Below are positions 34,223 through 43,394 of a stretch of DNA of 64,000 nt, piece after piece. This DNA is from J014 sp964486055 (GTDB lineage: Bacteria > Acidobacteriota > Blastocatellia > Pyrinomonadales > Pyrinomonadaceae): positions 1-64,000 of the forward strand of contig CAZALE010000006.1 in assembly GCA_964486055.1 (NCBI GenBank), in the 5' to 3' direction. Within the stretch, counting starts at the first letter, position 1. Every line of letters begins with the position of its first letter. The translations under genes were made by a program, and so were the position numbers. Below the pieces are notes generated by a model. That model did no database searches, was not told where the DNA came from, and saw only the letters and a program-made list of their open reading frames with translations.

Positions 34223-34999
34223 TCAATCTCTGAATAAAAGATATCTCGGATTTTTGTCATCACGTTTAAATCCTCTACAGATAAGACCATCGGCGAAAGC
34301 CTCCTGAAACTCTCTTTTAATGCGGTTCTGTTCCTCTATGGCTCGTTCAGGACTTCGTTTTAAGAGTTGATTCCAGTCCGCTGGTATCTGGATTTCTCGT
34401 GCTATCTCTCTCGTTTCCTCATGTTTTTGACCCTTTGAGAGAGCTACTACTTTCGGATCCTCTAAAAACCACTCTGCAAAGAGCCTATCGCTATCAAGGC
34501 CGTACTTAGCTTGTTTTCCCTCAATGAAGATATAATCAGTGCCGTAGAAATTGGGAACATAATGTTTAACTATGGCGCCAAGCCTTTCCAGATTGAAAAA
34601 CGCATTTCGTGCCTGCACAGGTTGGAATGTCCATTTTATATAAGTTATTCCGTGTTGCAGAGCCTTTTCGCGCTGCGCCCATTTTAGTTTTGCTCCGATG
34701 CCCAGGTTTTGATATTTCGGGTCTACGGCGGTCATATGCGAGTAAAGAGCCCGTTGCTCACCCCTAAACATCGGAACGCTCAGAACGAAGCCGATGATCT
34801 TATCTTCATGAAATGCTGCTAAGATGAAGCCTCCGGCACTTTTTGTCACTATTAAATGCCTAACCGGTGAAATCTCGATATCTGGCAAATCGAAAACTTT
34901 CCGTTGAAGTTCGACGCATGATTGCAGTTCCTCTATTGAGGCAACCTCACGAATTTCTATCTTTGGACTTTCGGTAAACTCTTTCATCGCCAAGTTCAT
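34223..34999 (-). CDS. GNAT family acetyltransferase
   Basis: I chose ATG 34999 (258 residues) because it overlaps the stop of the upstream gene as ATGA; a longer reading from 35020 would overlap further. The GNAT core is present: IIGFVLSVPMF, HMTAVDPKYQNLGIGAKLKW (acetyl-CoA-binding) and YIKWTFQPVQARNAFFNLERLG, followed by FYGTDYIF. This last part resembles the predicted acetyltransferases of COG3375. The C-terminal 80 residues are charged and have no clear domain. The substrate is unknown. Coupling to the YaeQ-like gene suggests joint expression. Confidence 0.85.
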   Translation of the reverse strand: MNLAMKEFTESPKIEIREVASIEELQSCVELQRKVFDLPDIEISPVRHLIVTKSAGGFILAAFHEDKIIGFVLSVPMFRGEQRALYSHMTAVDPKYQNLGIGAKLKWAQREKALQHGITYIKWTFQPVQARNAFFNLERLGAIVKHYVPNFYGTDYIFIEGKQAKYGLDSDRLFAEWFLEDPKVVALSKGQKHEETREIAREIQIPADWNQLLKRSPERAIEEQNRIKREFQEAFADGLICRGFKRDDKNPRYLLFRD

Positions 35000-35454
35000 A
35001 CGAAATAAACTGAAAACCAACTCTTTGGTATATCATCTATGCGTTTTTCAGATGTAAGTTTAACGATATCATCCACGAAGTTTATAATCAAAAATCTACC
35101 ATGAGGACGATACTTTTCTGTAATTTCGTCGCGAATTTGCCTTAGAAAACTTTCCACACGAAATCCTATTTTAAAAAGAACGAATTTCTGCACTCGTGTA
35201 TGTTTTAAGATCCAATGAGTCTTGCGAATGGAATTTTGCCCACATTCGCCCCAGAAAAGAATTTCCATATTCTCGTCAAGAGCTAGCAAATCTGGTGCAT
35301 AACGTAGACGAAGCTTGGCCTCAACCTGTAAATTCGGGTATTCATCTACAAACATTGCGTATCCTAGGGCTTTCATCAGAATATGATCATAAGACTCTCC
35401 TGTTTTCTGCCACAGCCTTAAGCGAGTGTTTCTTATCTGAAACTCGTGAAGCAT
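34996..35454 (-). CDS. YaeQ-like protein (possible PD-(D/E)xK fold)
   Basis: The 152-residue protein has features of the YaeQ family: an early GESYDHILMKALGYAMFVDE segment, then APDLLALDENMEILFWGECG followed by a Lys-containing helix (IRKTHWILKHTRV). The PD...ECG...K spacing fits the restriction-nuclease-like fold assigned to YaeQ. The call is by eye and moderate. There is no signal or membrane segment. It lies 152 bases downstream of ddl and is coupled to the GNAT gene. Confidence 0.6.
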   Translation of the reverse strand: MLHEFQIRNTRLRLWQKTGESYDHILMKALGYAMFVDEYPNLQVEAKLRLRYAPDLLALDENMEILFWGECGQNSIRKTHWILKHTRVQKFVLFKIGFRVESFLRQIRDEITEKYRPHGRFLIINFVDDIVKLTSEKRIDDIPKSWFSVYFV

Positions 35455-35606
35455 CTATTACTAATGCTACGGGGAGGAAAACTGTTCTATCAAATCCGGA
35501 GTACGTACAAAAGTTTAAAGGCGAGATGACGCTGCATACGTCCTCAGATAAACATTTTGCATACTTTAAAGCTGAGCAAGCATCTGGTTTTGCAAATCTT
35601 ACAGGG

Positions 35607-36731
35607 TTATCCCCTAAAACTAGTTTTGTTTCTTTTTTTATCTTGATGTCTTTCAAAAGCCAACTTGATCAATCTGTCGATAACCTGTTGCAGGGATAAT
35701 CCGCTAGCTTGCCACATTTTCGGGAATCCTGACGTATCGGTTAATCCAGGCATTGTGTTTATCTCATTGACTAAAACTCTTCCATTATCGGTTCTAAGGA
35801 AGAAATCAACCCTTGCTAATCCGCTGCCATCTATGGCTCTAAATGCCTTTATAGCCATGTCTTGAATTATTTGTGTCAACTCTCTTGAGATGGGAGCTGG
35901 CACCACAAACTCATTATTCCCCGTGCCTGCATATTTTTCCGTGTAATCTAGAAAGGATTTTTCTGGATTAAGAATTATGTACTCACCGGGGAGGCTCGCC
36001 TGAGGATCTTCATTGCCAAGAACGGCACATTCAATTTCTCTCATTTCAAGGGCTTCCTCAACGATTATCTTCCGATCATATGAAGCAGCTAGCTCGATTG
36101 CTTTTTTAAGAGATTCTTCGTCCGCGGCTCTAGAAACCCCAACTGAGGAGCCTAAGTTAGCAGGCTTTACAAAACAAGGGAAGCCAATCTGCTCCTTTAT
36201 CAGATAAATTACACGCTCGGCTTGTGACTCAAATTCGCTTCTTAAAAACCATACAAAACGACAGATTGGGAGACCAGAGTTTTGGAAGAGATTTTTCATT
36301 ATGACTTTATCCATGCCACATGATGAGGCTAATACTCCGCACCCAACATAAGGCACATCTGCCATTTCGAATAGACCTTGAATTGTGCCGTCCTCGCCAT
36401 AAGTTCCATGCAGTAGGGGAAAAAATACATCAATTGGCAAAGCTAAATTTTCAGAGAGATTGATTAGTCCCCTATGCGAGGTGTCTGGAGAAAAGATAAT
36501 GGAAGAACTGTTGAATTTTCCGAGCTGAAGCTGAAAAATCTTCTGAATTTCCTCTGGAAGTAATGAAAGAGATTCATGTGGATTGAGCCATCTGCCTTCT
36601 CGAGTTATTGCTATTGGTATAACTTCGTATTTTTCCTTGTCGATCTGTTCGATCACAGACTTTGCTGAGCGGATTGAAATTTCATGTTCTCCGGATCTTC
36701 CGCCAAAAATCAAACCTATACGAATTTTCAT
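35607..36731 (-). CDS. ddl: D-alanine-D-alanine ligase
   Basis: Ddl (374 residues) joins two D-alanines with ATP for peptidoglycan precursors. The N-terminal IGLIFGGRSGEHEISIRSA motif, HGTYGEDGTIQGLFEM, the ATP-grasp part with CFVKPANLGSSVGVSRA and the metal site RVDFFLRTDNGRVLVNEIN with PGLT are intact. The gene lies 9 bases after the arginase gene, so they are probably co-transcribed despite unrelated pathways. Length is at the upper end for the family. Confidence 0.97.
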   Translation of the reverse strand: MKIRIGLIFGGRSGEHEISIRSAKSVIEQIDKEKYEVIPIAITREGRWLNPHESLSLLPEEIQKIFQLQLGKFNSSSIIFSPDTSHRGLINLSENLALPIDVFFPLLHGTYGEDGTIQGLFEMADVPYVGCGVLASSCGMDKVIMKNLFQNSGLPICRFVWFLRSEFESQAERVIYLIKEQIGFPCFVKPANLGSSVGVSRAADEESLKKAIELAASYDRKIIVEEALEMREIECAVLGNEDPQASLPGEYIILNPEKSFLDYTEKYAGTGNNEFVVPAPISRELTQIIQDMAIKAFRAIDGSGLARVDFFLRTDNGRVLVNEINTMPGLTDTSGFPKMWQASGLSLQQVIDRLIKLAFERHQDKKRNKTSFRG

Positions 36732-36740
36732 AAATCATTC

Positions 36741-37670
36741 TCAAAGAATAGTTTTTCCAAGCGCTGAGAGAATTAGTTCCCCTGCCAACTCAACCGTTAT
36801 GTTTTCGCGATCAAGGGTAGGATTGACCTCTACGATTTCAAAAGATTTCATGCCACCACGTTCAGCAATAATTTCCAAGGCTAGATGAGCTTCACGATAA
36901 GTTATGCCGCCTCTGACGAGGGTTCCAGAGCCGGGGGCAAATCTCGGATCTATTATGTCGATGTCGAAAGTAACAGCAAAGCCGGCCTCTGCTTGCGAAG
37001 CGATTTCTATGGCCTTTTCAATGCAGTATGCCATTCCCTTTTTATCGATGTCGCTCATAGTGAAAAATTGATCTCTCAATCCGAGTTTATGAATTAATTC
37101 TCTTTCGCCGGGATCAATGTCACGAGCTCCAATATGAGCCAAAAATTTAGGGTTCAACTTAGGAGATGTGCCGCCTAATTCCGTTAATCTTTTATCACCA
37201 AATCCCAGCAAGACGGCGAGTGGCATTCCATGGATGTTACCTGAGGGGCTCGTTTCAGGGGTATTCATATCTGCATGCGCATCAAACCAAATTAGACCGA
37301 TGGATTGATTTCGGGAGCTATAAAAGTCGGAGATAGATGAGAATGTGCCTATTGCTATTGAATGATCTCCCCCGAGAATTACGGGAAAATCGTTACTTTC
37401 GAGAATCCGGGTCATGCATTTGGTTATATTTTTACATGATAGCACCATCTCGTCTATGTACTTTGGGTTATCTTGCTCAGCTGCGACATAGTTAGGATGT
37501 ACGATTTCGACGTCACCATAATCGTTTACTTCGTAGCCAAGATCTAGGATGTGATCTAAAAGTCTTTTGCCACGGATATCAGTCCGGCGAATGGCCGTAG
37601 CACCTAATTCACTACCCACTTTGCTTGCTGCGAAACCAAGAGGTATTCCTATTAAACCAATTTTATTCAT
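36741..37670 (-). CDS. rocF: Arginase
   Basis: This 309-residue ureohydrolase carries the binuclear manganese site in GGDHSIAIG, WFDAHADMN and VTFDIDIIDP. The loop SGNIHGMPLAVLLG and the start IGLIGIPLGF are typical of arginase rather than agmatinase. It splits arginine into ornithine and urea. FDIDIIDP differs slightly from the usual FDVDGLDP, but all metal ligands remain. It sits between HPr and ddl on the minus strand. Confidence 0.9.
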   Translation of the reverse strand: MNKIGLIGIPLGFAASKVGSELGATAIRRTDIRGKRLLDHILDLGYEVNDYGDVEIVHPNYVAAEQDNPKYIDEMVLSCKNITKCMTRILESNDFPVILGGDHSIAIGTFSSISDFYSSRNQSIGLIWFDAHADMNTPETSPSGNIHGMPLAVLLGFGDKRLTELGGTSPKLNPKFLAHIGARDIDPGERELIHKLGLRDQFFTMSDIDKKGMAYCIEKAIEIASQAEAGFAVTFDIDIIDPRFAPGSGTLVRGGITYREAHLALEIIAERGGMKSFEIVEVNPTLDRENITVELAGELILSALGKTIL

Positions 37671-37725
37671 GAAGACTCTCCTAATAATTCACTCGTTCGA
37701 TTTTTTGATTGGGGTAGCTGTTTTA

Positions 37726-37998
37726 TCAGATCTCTCCAAACCCTCTCAAAAACATGTCTTTGATCGCCTCAAAGGCTTGTAATTCATCCTCACCTTCAAC
37801 GGTAAGTTTTAATTCTACTCCTTTTCCGGCTGCTAAAGTCAAAACACTCAATATTGATTTCGCATCAGCTACAACAGCGTTATCGATTCTGGTCAGACGA
37901 ATTTCGCTACTAAAATTATTAGCTAATTTAACTAGCTGCGCCGCTGCCCTGGCATGCAGACCTAATGGATTTATTACCTTCAAATTTCCTTCAAGCAT
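37726..37998 (-). CDS. ptsH: Phosphocarrier protein HPr
   Basis: This 90-residue HPr has the phosphorylated histidine in NPLGLHARAAAQLV and the regulatory-serine stretch DAKSILSVLTLAAGKG, so HPr-kinase control is possible. It accepts phosphate from Enzyme I and passes it to EIIA. Its start overlaps the EIIA stop by 8 bases. Neither Enzyme I nor any sugar permease is in the window, which suggests a regulatory phosphorelay. Confidence 0.96.
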   Translation of the reverse strand: MLEGNLKVINPLGLHARAAAQLVKLANNFSSEIRLTRIDNAVVADAKSILSVLTLAAGKGVELKLTVEGEDELQAFEAIKDMFLRGFGEI

Positions 37999-38431
37999 CG
38001 GTTTTCTTAGATTTTGAAACAGGAGTTAGAAAATCCCTTGCTCGATAGATAGAATTTTTACCTTGCTCTTCGATTTGTTTAGCTAGTTCAGCGATCGTAG
38101 TATCATCTTTCTGAGAAGCAAGTTTAATAACCATTGGGAGATTTACACCTGTTACTATTTCCACGGTGTCGTTATCAAGAAACATTGCAGAAATATTAGT
38201 TGGAGTTCCTCCGAACATATCGGTCAAGATCAGAACACCCTTTCCAGCAGAGACCTTCTTAATTGCTTTTTCAATCTCATTTTTTGCCATTTCCACATCG
38301 TCTTGCCAGCCTATTGAAACGGCCGTTATGTAGCTGAGTTGCCCTACAATCGCCTCTGCTGCCGCTAAAAGCTCATTTGCAAGTTTGCCATGAGAAACTA
38401 TGACTCCGCCAATTTTGTTCTTTTCCTTCAT
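37991..38431 (-). CDS. PTS EIIA component, mannose family
   Basis: The 146-residue protein matches EIIA-Man: GGVIVSHGKLANELLAAA carries the phosphorylated His, and ILTDMFGGTPTNISAMF and VTGVNLPMVIKLA follow. A Lys/Ser/Asp tail ends the protein. Without IIB, IIC and IID subunits, it probably acts as a phosphorylation-state signal with the overlapping HPr. This is the arrangement seen in many Gram-negative bacteria with incomplete PTS. It is the first gene of the minus-strand series ending at the GNAT gene. Confidence 0.93.
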   Translation of the reverse strand: MKEKNKIGGVIVSHGKLANELLAAAEAIVGQLSYITAVSIGWQDDVEMAKNEIEKAIKKVSAGKGVLILTDMFGGTPTNISAMFLDNDTVEIVTGVNLPMVIKLASQKDDTTIAELAKQIEEQGKNSIYRARDFLTPVSKSKKTDA

Positions 38432-38493
38432 CTCTGCAACAAGTTTAATGCGATGTCTTCAATGCGTCAAACTAGGAAAGTTGACTCATTGCC

Positions 38494-38522
38494 TTTGATT
38501 TTGTGTTTATCGCAATTATCCT
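38494..38522 (+). promoter_or_regulatory. Promoter placed for a leaderless aminopeptidase mRNA
   Basis: TTTGAT (38494-38499), 17 bases and TATCCT (38517-38522) lie 6 bases before ATG 38529. Transcription would begin at or next to the start codon, and no Shine-Dalgarno sequence is present. Confidence 0.5.
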
Positions 38523-38528
38523 TATCTT

Positions 38529-40241
38529 ATGAAATTTTACAAAGGATTTGTTCCCCTATTCATCTTTCTGCTATCTTTATCAGCGTTTTCACAGGCTTCT
38601 TACAAAATTGACTTCAGAGCGCTTTCAGACAAGTTCAGTCGAATTAGGACCTACGACGTCAAACACTACAAAATTTCCATAGATTTCGATCGCGAGAATA
38701 AGAAGGTGCTGGGCGAGGTGACTATACAGCTACAGCCGCTTGCAAAACCTATTTCCTCCATTGAACTCGACGCCAGTGGGTTTGATTACGATTTTGTTGG
38801 ATTTGAAGATGGAAAATCGTTGAAATTTGACCAGAAAAACGATAAGTTATTGGTGTATCTTGACAGAACATATCAAACTACGGAGACGATATCCATTAAA
38901 ATCAGCTACTCCTGCCGGCCAAAGAAAGGGGTTTATTTTGTCGAGGCCAATGATAAAGGCAGGATAAAGTATGATGCTCAGATTTGGACTCAGAATGAAC
39001 CCGAAGAGGCACATTATTGGTTTCCGTCTTATGATTTCCCCGATGATAAAGCTACGAGTGAGCAATTTCTGACAGTTTTGCGTGACGAGGTAGCAATAGC
39101 AAATGGTAAGTTAATTGAAATCACGGAAAAACCAGATGGCAGAAGAGTTTTCCACTACAAAATGGATTTACCTCATCCTGTTTATCTGATTTCGTTCGTT
39201 ATAGGCAAGTATTCCAAGTTAGAGGATAAGTACAAAAATATTCCTCTGGGATTTTATGTCTATCCTGGGACAGAGGAGATAGCCAAAAACGCATTTGCGA
39301 AGACTAAGGACATGTTTCGCATATTTGAAGAAGTGACTGGAATGGATTATCCATTCAACAAGTACGATCAAACGATAGTCGCAAAATTTCGCTTCGGAGG
39401 GATGGAGAACATAACTGCTACCACACTAGCTGATACTGAAATCCTATACTACGATTTCTTAAAGGACCGCATCGAAGACTTGATTTCGCATGAGTTAGCA
39501 CATTCTTGGTTTGGAAACTTGGTTACATGCCGAAACTGGGCTGAGCTTTGGTTAAATGAAGGATTCGCCAGTTTTATGGAGGCTGTTTATAGGGAGAGGA
39601 TGTACGGTCAAAATGATTATCTCCGCAAGATAGCTCAGGACACACTCGAATACATATCCTATGAGAGTGCTACCTCTAGCTCAGCAAAATTTCGACATGG
39701 ACTCTTCAATCAGCTTGCGCGCCCTGATGATTCAATATTTGATCCGATAGCCTATCAAAAAGGTAGCGTAGTAATACATACCTTAAGAAAGGAAATCGGA
39801 GATGATGCTTTTTGGTTAGGCGTAAGAAATTATTTGAAGGCGCATAGATTTGACAACGTCGGAACTGCTGATCTAAAACAAGCCATGGAATCGGCTTCTG
39901 GGAAAAATCTGGACTGGTTTTTCTATCAATGGGTTTACATGGCTGGATTTCCTAAGCTAGAAGTAAGACCAGTCTTTTATAAGAAAAGCGGAAAATTGGA
40001 TTTGATTTTTACTCAAAAACAACAAAAGGAATCAATGGTACCAGAGGTTTTCATTTTGCCCTTAGAAATCGAAGTCCAAACCTCGCAGAAAGCTTATCAG
40101 AAGAAAATCAAGCTTGCGAAAAAAGTGGGGGTCATCTCGCTAAAGGTAGCTGAAAAACCTCAGAAAATATTGATTGATAAAAATTTCAAAATCCCCTTGG
40201 TAATAACGAAAGTCTCTTCTTTGGAGGTTCGTGAAAAATAA
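38529..40241 (+). CDS. Secreted M1-family metallo-aminopeptidase
   Basis: The 570-residue protein begins with a signal peptide (MKFYKGFVPLFIFLLSLSAF, cleavage near SQA). The M1 catalytic domain has FGGMENITATTL, the zinc motif HELAH at 321-325 and the third ligand Glu344 in LWLNEGFASF. The N-terminal beta domain and a short C-terminal Ig-like domain are present, but the long helical C-terminal domain of PepN is missing. Length fits the secreted or periplasmic group. It would trim N-terminal residues from peptides outside the cytoplasm. It stands alone. Confidence 0.93.
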   Translation: MKFYKGFVPLFIFLLSLSAFSQASYKIDFRALSDKFSRIRTYDVKHYKISIDFDRENKKVLGEVTIQLQPLAKPISSIELDASGFDYDFVGFEDGKSLKFDQKNDKLLVYLDRTYQTTETISIKISYSCRPKKGVYFVEANDKGRIKYDAQIWTQNEPEEAHYWFPSYDFPDDKATSEQFLTVLRDEVAIANGKLIEITEKPDGRRVFHYKMDLPHPVYLISFVIGKYSKLEDKYKNIPLGFYVYPGTEEIAKNAFAKTKDMFRIFEEVTGMDYPFNKYDQTIVAKFRFGGMENITATTLADTEILYYDFLKDRIEDLISHELAHSWFGNLVTCRNWAELWLNEGFASFMEAVYRERMYGQNDYLRKIAQDTLEYISYESATSSSAKFRHGLFNQLARPDDSIFDPIAYQKGSVVIHTLRKEIGDDAFWLGVRNYLKAHRFDNVGTADLKQAMESASGKNLDWFFYQWVYMAGFPKLEVRPVFYKKSGKLDLIFTQKQQKESMVPEVFILPLEIEVQTSQKAYQKKIKLAKKVGVISLKVAEKPQKILIDKNFKIPLVITKVSSLEVREK

Positions 40242-40247
40242 TTCTGG

Positions 40248-40260
40248 GAACATAATGTTC
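40248..40260. promoter_or_regulatory. 13-base palindrome GAACAT-A-ATGTTC
   Basis: GAACATAATGTTC is a perfect odd-length inverted repeat 7 bases after the aminopeptidase stop. It resembles Gram-positive LexA boxes (GAAC, four bases, GTTC) but has five central bases. No gene begins close by. The rest of 40,242-40,449 shows nothing clear. Confidence 0.25.
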
Positions 40261-40449
40261 ACAAAAGTTCGGATAAATTTAAGCTAAACTTTAGTTAGCC
40301 TAACTTGAGATAAGAGTTACTGACTTTCAAAATCGATAAAACTTTAAACTCGTATTTCCTGACAGATATAAAGCCTAAATTTAGGTGATAAAAAGAAAGC
40401 TTTACTCAGAATTGACGATTTCTCAAAGATCAAATGACAGCTTATTCAC

Positions 40450-40478
40450 TTGACAATAGAGAAAAAAATTTCTAATCT
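40450..40478 (+). promoter_or_regulatory. Promoter of tRNA-Asn
   Basis: TTGACA (40450-40455), 17 bases and TAATCT (40473-40478) stand 35 bases before the tRNA, as expected for a stable-RNA gene. Confidence 0.65.
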
Positions 40479-40512
40479 TAAAACTTGATTTCGCCGATAA
40501 AAGGCGAATTGC

Positions 40513-40587
<75 letters not shown>

Positions 40588-40875
40588 TTTTTATTGTCGT
40601 TTAAATCAAAACATCCTACTGCCGCATAAAACATCAAAAGTGAAAGTCTCTTCTGCTGCTAGTTCAAAAATAAGACTACAAGCACTGATCTAGAAAAATT
40701 TTTGATAAAGATGATTCCGATTCTCTTCAGAAGTCACATCTCCTAGTTAATTTCTCGCGATGCGTATTTGATCGATTTTATTTTTATTGCAGGAAATCAG
40801 GAAAGACATCCTGGCTTTCAACTGCACGATTAAATTTTAATTAATTTAAGAAATCTCGAGTTCAGGCATTTTAAT

Positions 40876-40905
40876 TTGCTAGATGCATCTATATAAGTCT
40901 ATAAT
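40876..40905 (+). promoter_or_regulatory. Promoter of the SulP gene
   Basis: TTGCTA (40876-40881), 18 bases and a perfect TATAAT (40900-40905) predict a 5' leader of only about seven bases and no Shine-Dalgarno site. The rest of 40,588-40,918 holds nothing I can identify. Confidence 0.5.
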
Positions 40906-40918
40906 TATGTAAGCATAT

Positions 40919-42652
40919 ATGTTAAATATTAAAAACGAGATGAAAACGTATCTGCCGTTTTTGGATTGGCTTGTTCACTATAGAAAAGAGCATCTGATTA
41001 GTGATGTAGTAGCTGGGTTGGTTACTGCTATAATGCTGATTCCTCAGAGCATGGCGTATGCTCAACTTGCAGGTTTACCTCCTCAGATAGGTCTTTATGC
41101 CTCCATACTTCCTTTGATTGTATATGCTCTTTTAGGAACCTCAGGGCAGTTATCTGTTGGACCCGTAGCTATAACTTCATTAGCAGTTTTTGCAGGTGTG
41201 AGTAAGTTGTCGGATCCAGGGAGTCCTCTTTATCTTGAGTATGTGTTTTTACTAGCTTTCATAGTTGGAGTCATAAAAATTCTCTTAGGAATTTTCAGGA
41301 TAGGCTTCGTAATGAATTTCGTTTCACATCCCGTACTATCTGCTTTCATGTCTGCCTCGGCCCTCATAATTGCGTTCGGTCAAACGAAGTATTTGCTTGG
41401 ATATCAAATTGAAGGTGATAAAGTTTACGAGGTTATTCTGAACATGATAAGGAATATTGAAAAAATTAATCTCGCGACTTTTGTTATAGGCACTTTTTCA
41501 ATTTTCTTATTGGTAGTATTTCGCTCAAAAGTGAGAGAGATTTTGTTTAGACATACTAATCTGCCGGCCTCGGTTGTAACGTTAATAGTCAGTGGTTCGC
41601 CTTTGATAGTTGTCTTACTAGGAGTTTTAGTAACGTGGTTGGGACATTTAGATAAGACTGAGGGTGTGAGAATCGTAGGCGCCATTCCGACGGGACTTCC
41701 AAGAGTTACTTTTCCCACTCTGGATGCTGAGAAAAGTATAGCACTGATGCCCACGGCCTTAACAATAGTCTTCGTAAGTGTGGTTGAATCCATAGCTGTG
41801 GCGAAGGCTTTGGCAAGTAAGAGAAGAAAGGCAATTGATTCAAATCAGGAGTTGATTGCTCTTGGAGCTGCAAATATAGCAGCTAGTTTCACGGGTGGTT
41901 ATCCAGTGACAGGTGGATTTGCTAGATCTGTTGTTAACGATCAAGCGGGTGCTATTACAGGTCTAGCATCGATAATCACAGCTTGTGCAATAGCTCTGAT
42001 AGTCGTGTGGTTTACGCCGTTTTTCTATTATCTTCCTCAGGCTGTACTTGCAGCCACTGTAATCGTTGCAGTTTTGAGTTTGTTCAAGCCTAATGAGGTT
42101 TTCAGAATTTGGAAAGTTAATAAAACGGATGCCGTAGTTTGGCTGGTAACGTTTCTATTTGTTCTTTTCGAAGGGATCGAAATAGGAATAATGTCGGGTG
42201 TAGTTTTATCCCTAGTTTTATTTTTATGGCGTACTAGTCGTCCTCACATAGCAATCGTTGGTAGAGTCGGACAGAGTGAGCACTTTCGTAATATTTTACG
42301 TCATAGGGTTAAAACCTGTCCTGAGATTCTAGCAGTTAGGATAGATGAGAGCTTATACTTTGCAAACACTCGTTATTTGGAGGATTTTTTACTTCGTATG
42401 ATTTCTGATCGTCCCGAAGTCAAACATCTTATTCTGATATGCTCGGCTATTAATTTCATCGATGCCAGTGCATTAGAAACGCTAGAGTCTTTAATTTTGG
42501 AATTGAGGTCAGCGGGAGTTGAATTTTACATGGCTGAAGTAAAAGGACCAGTTATGGATGAACTGAAAAGAGCAGGTTTTATCGAGTTTATAGGTAGCGA
42601 AAGGATTTTCCTTAGCACCCACGAAGCCATGAACTATCTAGGGTGCAGTTAG
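40919..42652 (+). CDS. SulP family anion transporter with STAS domain
   Basis: The 577-residue SulP/SLC26 protein has about a dozen membrane helices (signature DVVAGLVTAIMLIPQSMAYA, LLGTSGQLSVGPVAITSL, GGYPVTGGFARSVVN). A cytoplasmic STAS domain follows (about 440-560; LAVRIDESLYFANTRYLED, LICSAINFIDASALETLE). It imports sulfate, bicarbonate or another anion, which cannot be told from sequence. The start may be ATG 40919 or ATG 40940, and neither has a ribosome site. No carbonic anhydrase or cysteine genes lie beside it. Confidence 0.92.
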   Translation: MLNIKNEMKTYLPFLDWLVHYRKEHLISDVVAGLVTAIMLIPQSMAYAQLAGLPPQIGLYASILPLIVYALLGTSGQLSVGPVAITSLAVFAGVSKLSDPGSPLYLEYVFLLAFIVGVIKILLGIFRIGFVMNFVSHPVLSAFMSASALIIAFGQTKYLLGYQIEGDKVYEVILNMIRNIEKINLATFVIGTFSIFLLVVFRSKVREILFRHTNLPASVVTLIVSGSPLIVVLLGVLVTWLGHLDKTEGVRIVGAIPTGLPRVTFPTLDAEKSIALMPTALTIVFVSVVESIAVAKALASKRRKAIDSNQELIALGAANIAASFTGGYPVTGGFARSVVNDQAGAITGLASIITACAIALIVVWFTPFFYYLPQAVLAATVIVAVLSLFKPNEVFRIWKVNKTDAVVWLVTFLFVLFEGIEIGIMSGVVLSLVLFLWRTSRPHIAIVGRVGQSEHFRNILRHRVKTCPEILAVRIDESLYFANTRYLEDFLLRMISDRPEVKHLILICSAINFIDASALETLESLILELRSAGVEFYMAEVKGPVMDELKRAGFIEFIGSERIFLSTHEAMNYLGCS

Positions 42653-42724
42653 AACGACTAAAAACAGAAATGTCGTATGACACTCAAGTAAGGCAGGCTA
42701 AGGATTGATTTTTTCGATTTTTAA

Positions 42725-42743
42725 TTCCCTGAGCATCAGGGAA
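42725..42743. terminator. Short hairpin between convergent SulP and mscL
   Basis: TTCCCTGA and TCAGGGAA form a perfect 8-bp stem with a GCA loop. T runs are only partial on either strand, so it is a possible shared terminator. Confidence 0.45.
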
Positions 42744-42791
42744 GCAGTAATCATCTTTTATTGAATGAAAAATATTTTTTACGGTAAGCGG

Positions 42792-43226
42792 TTATCCTTT
42801 AACCTGCGATTTCATCAAATCTCGTATCTCAGTCAATAATTCCTCTTCTCTTGAAGGCAGATTTTGTTTTGCGGCTCCCTCTTTTTGTTTTCTGAGATTG
42901 TTAACTTGACGTATTAAGAGAAAAACGACAAATGCTATTATCAGAAACATTATGATATGCATGATGAAAGCGCCGTAGTTCAATGTCACAGCTCCTGCAG
43001 CCTTTGCGTTTGCGATAGTCGTATAAGGACCTGCGGGAGTGCCTTCTTTCAGGACAACAAATTTATTGACAAAGTCGATTCCTCCGGTTAAGAGGGATAT
43101 CGGGGGCATCAATATATCAGCAACGAAGGAATCCACTATTTCCTTGAATGCAGCTCCTATGATTATTCCGACAGCGAGATCAATTACGCTGCCTCGCATT
43201 ATAAACTCCTTAAATTCTTTAAACAT
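42792..43226 (-). CDS. mscL: Large-conductance mechanosensitive channel MscL
   Basis: MscL (144 residues) opens on membrane tension to release solutes during osmotic downshock. FKEFIMRGSVIDLAVGIIIG with GAAFKEIVDSFVADILMPP is the first helix. The periplasmic loop, second helix (FIMHIIMFLIIAFVVFLLI) and charged C-terminal helix are all present. GGAGGAG precedes ATG. Confidence 0.97.
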   Translation of the reverse strand: MFKEFKEFIMRGSVIDLAVGIIIGAAFKEIVDSFVADILMPPISLLTGGIDFVNKFVVLKEGTPAGPYTTIANAKAAGAVTLNYGAFIMHIIMFLIIAFVVFLLIRQVNNLRKQKEGAAKQNLPSREEELLTEIRDLMKSQVKG

Positions 43227-43394
43227 TTTAAGTCTCCTCCTATGCTCTAAAATTTTTAACTAGTATAGAAAATGAGAAGCTGATGAATACGACTCCAAAG
43301 AATCATGAAGGCTCGTTTAAGCGTTGCTATTCTACGATGGAACAAACAACATTTTATGCATTGTTAATAAACTGAGGCTATTATCTGATATTGG

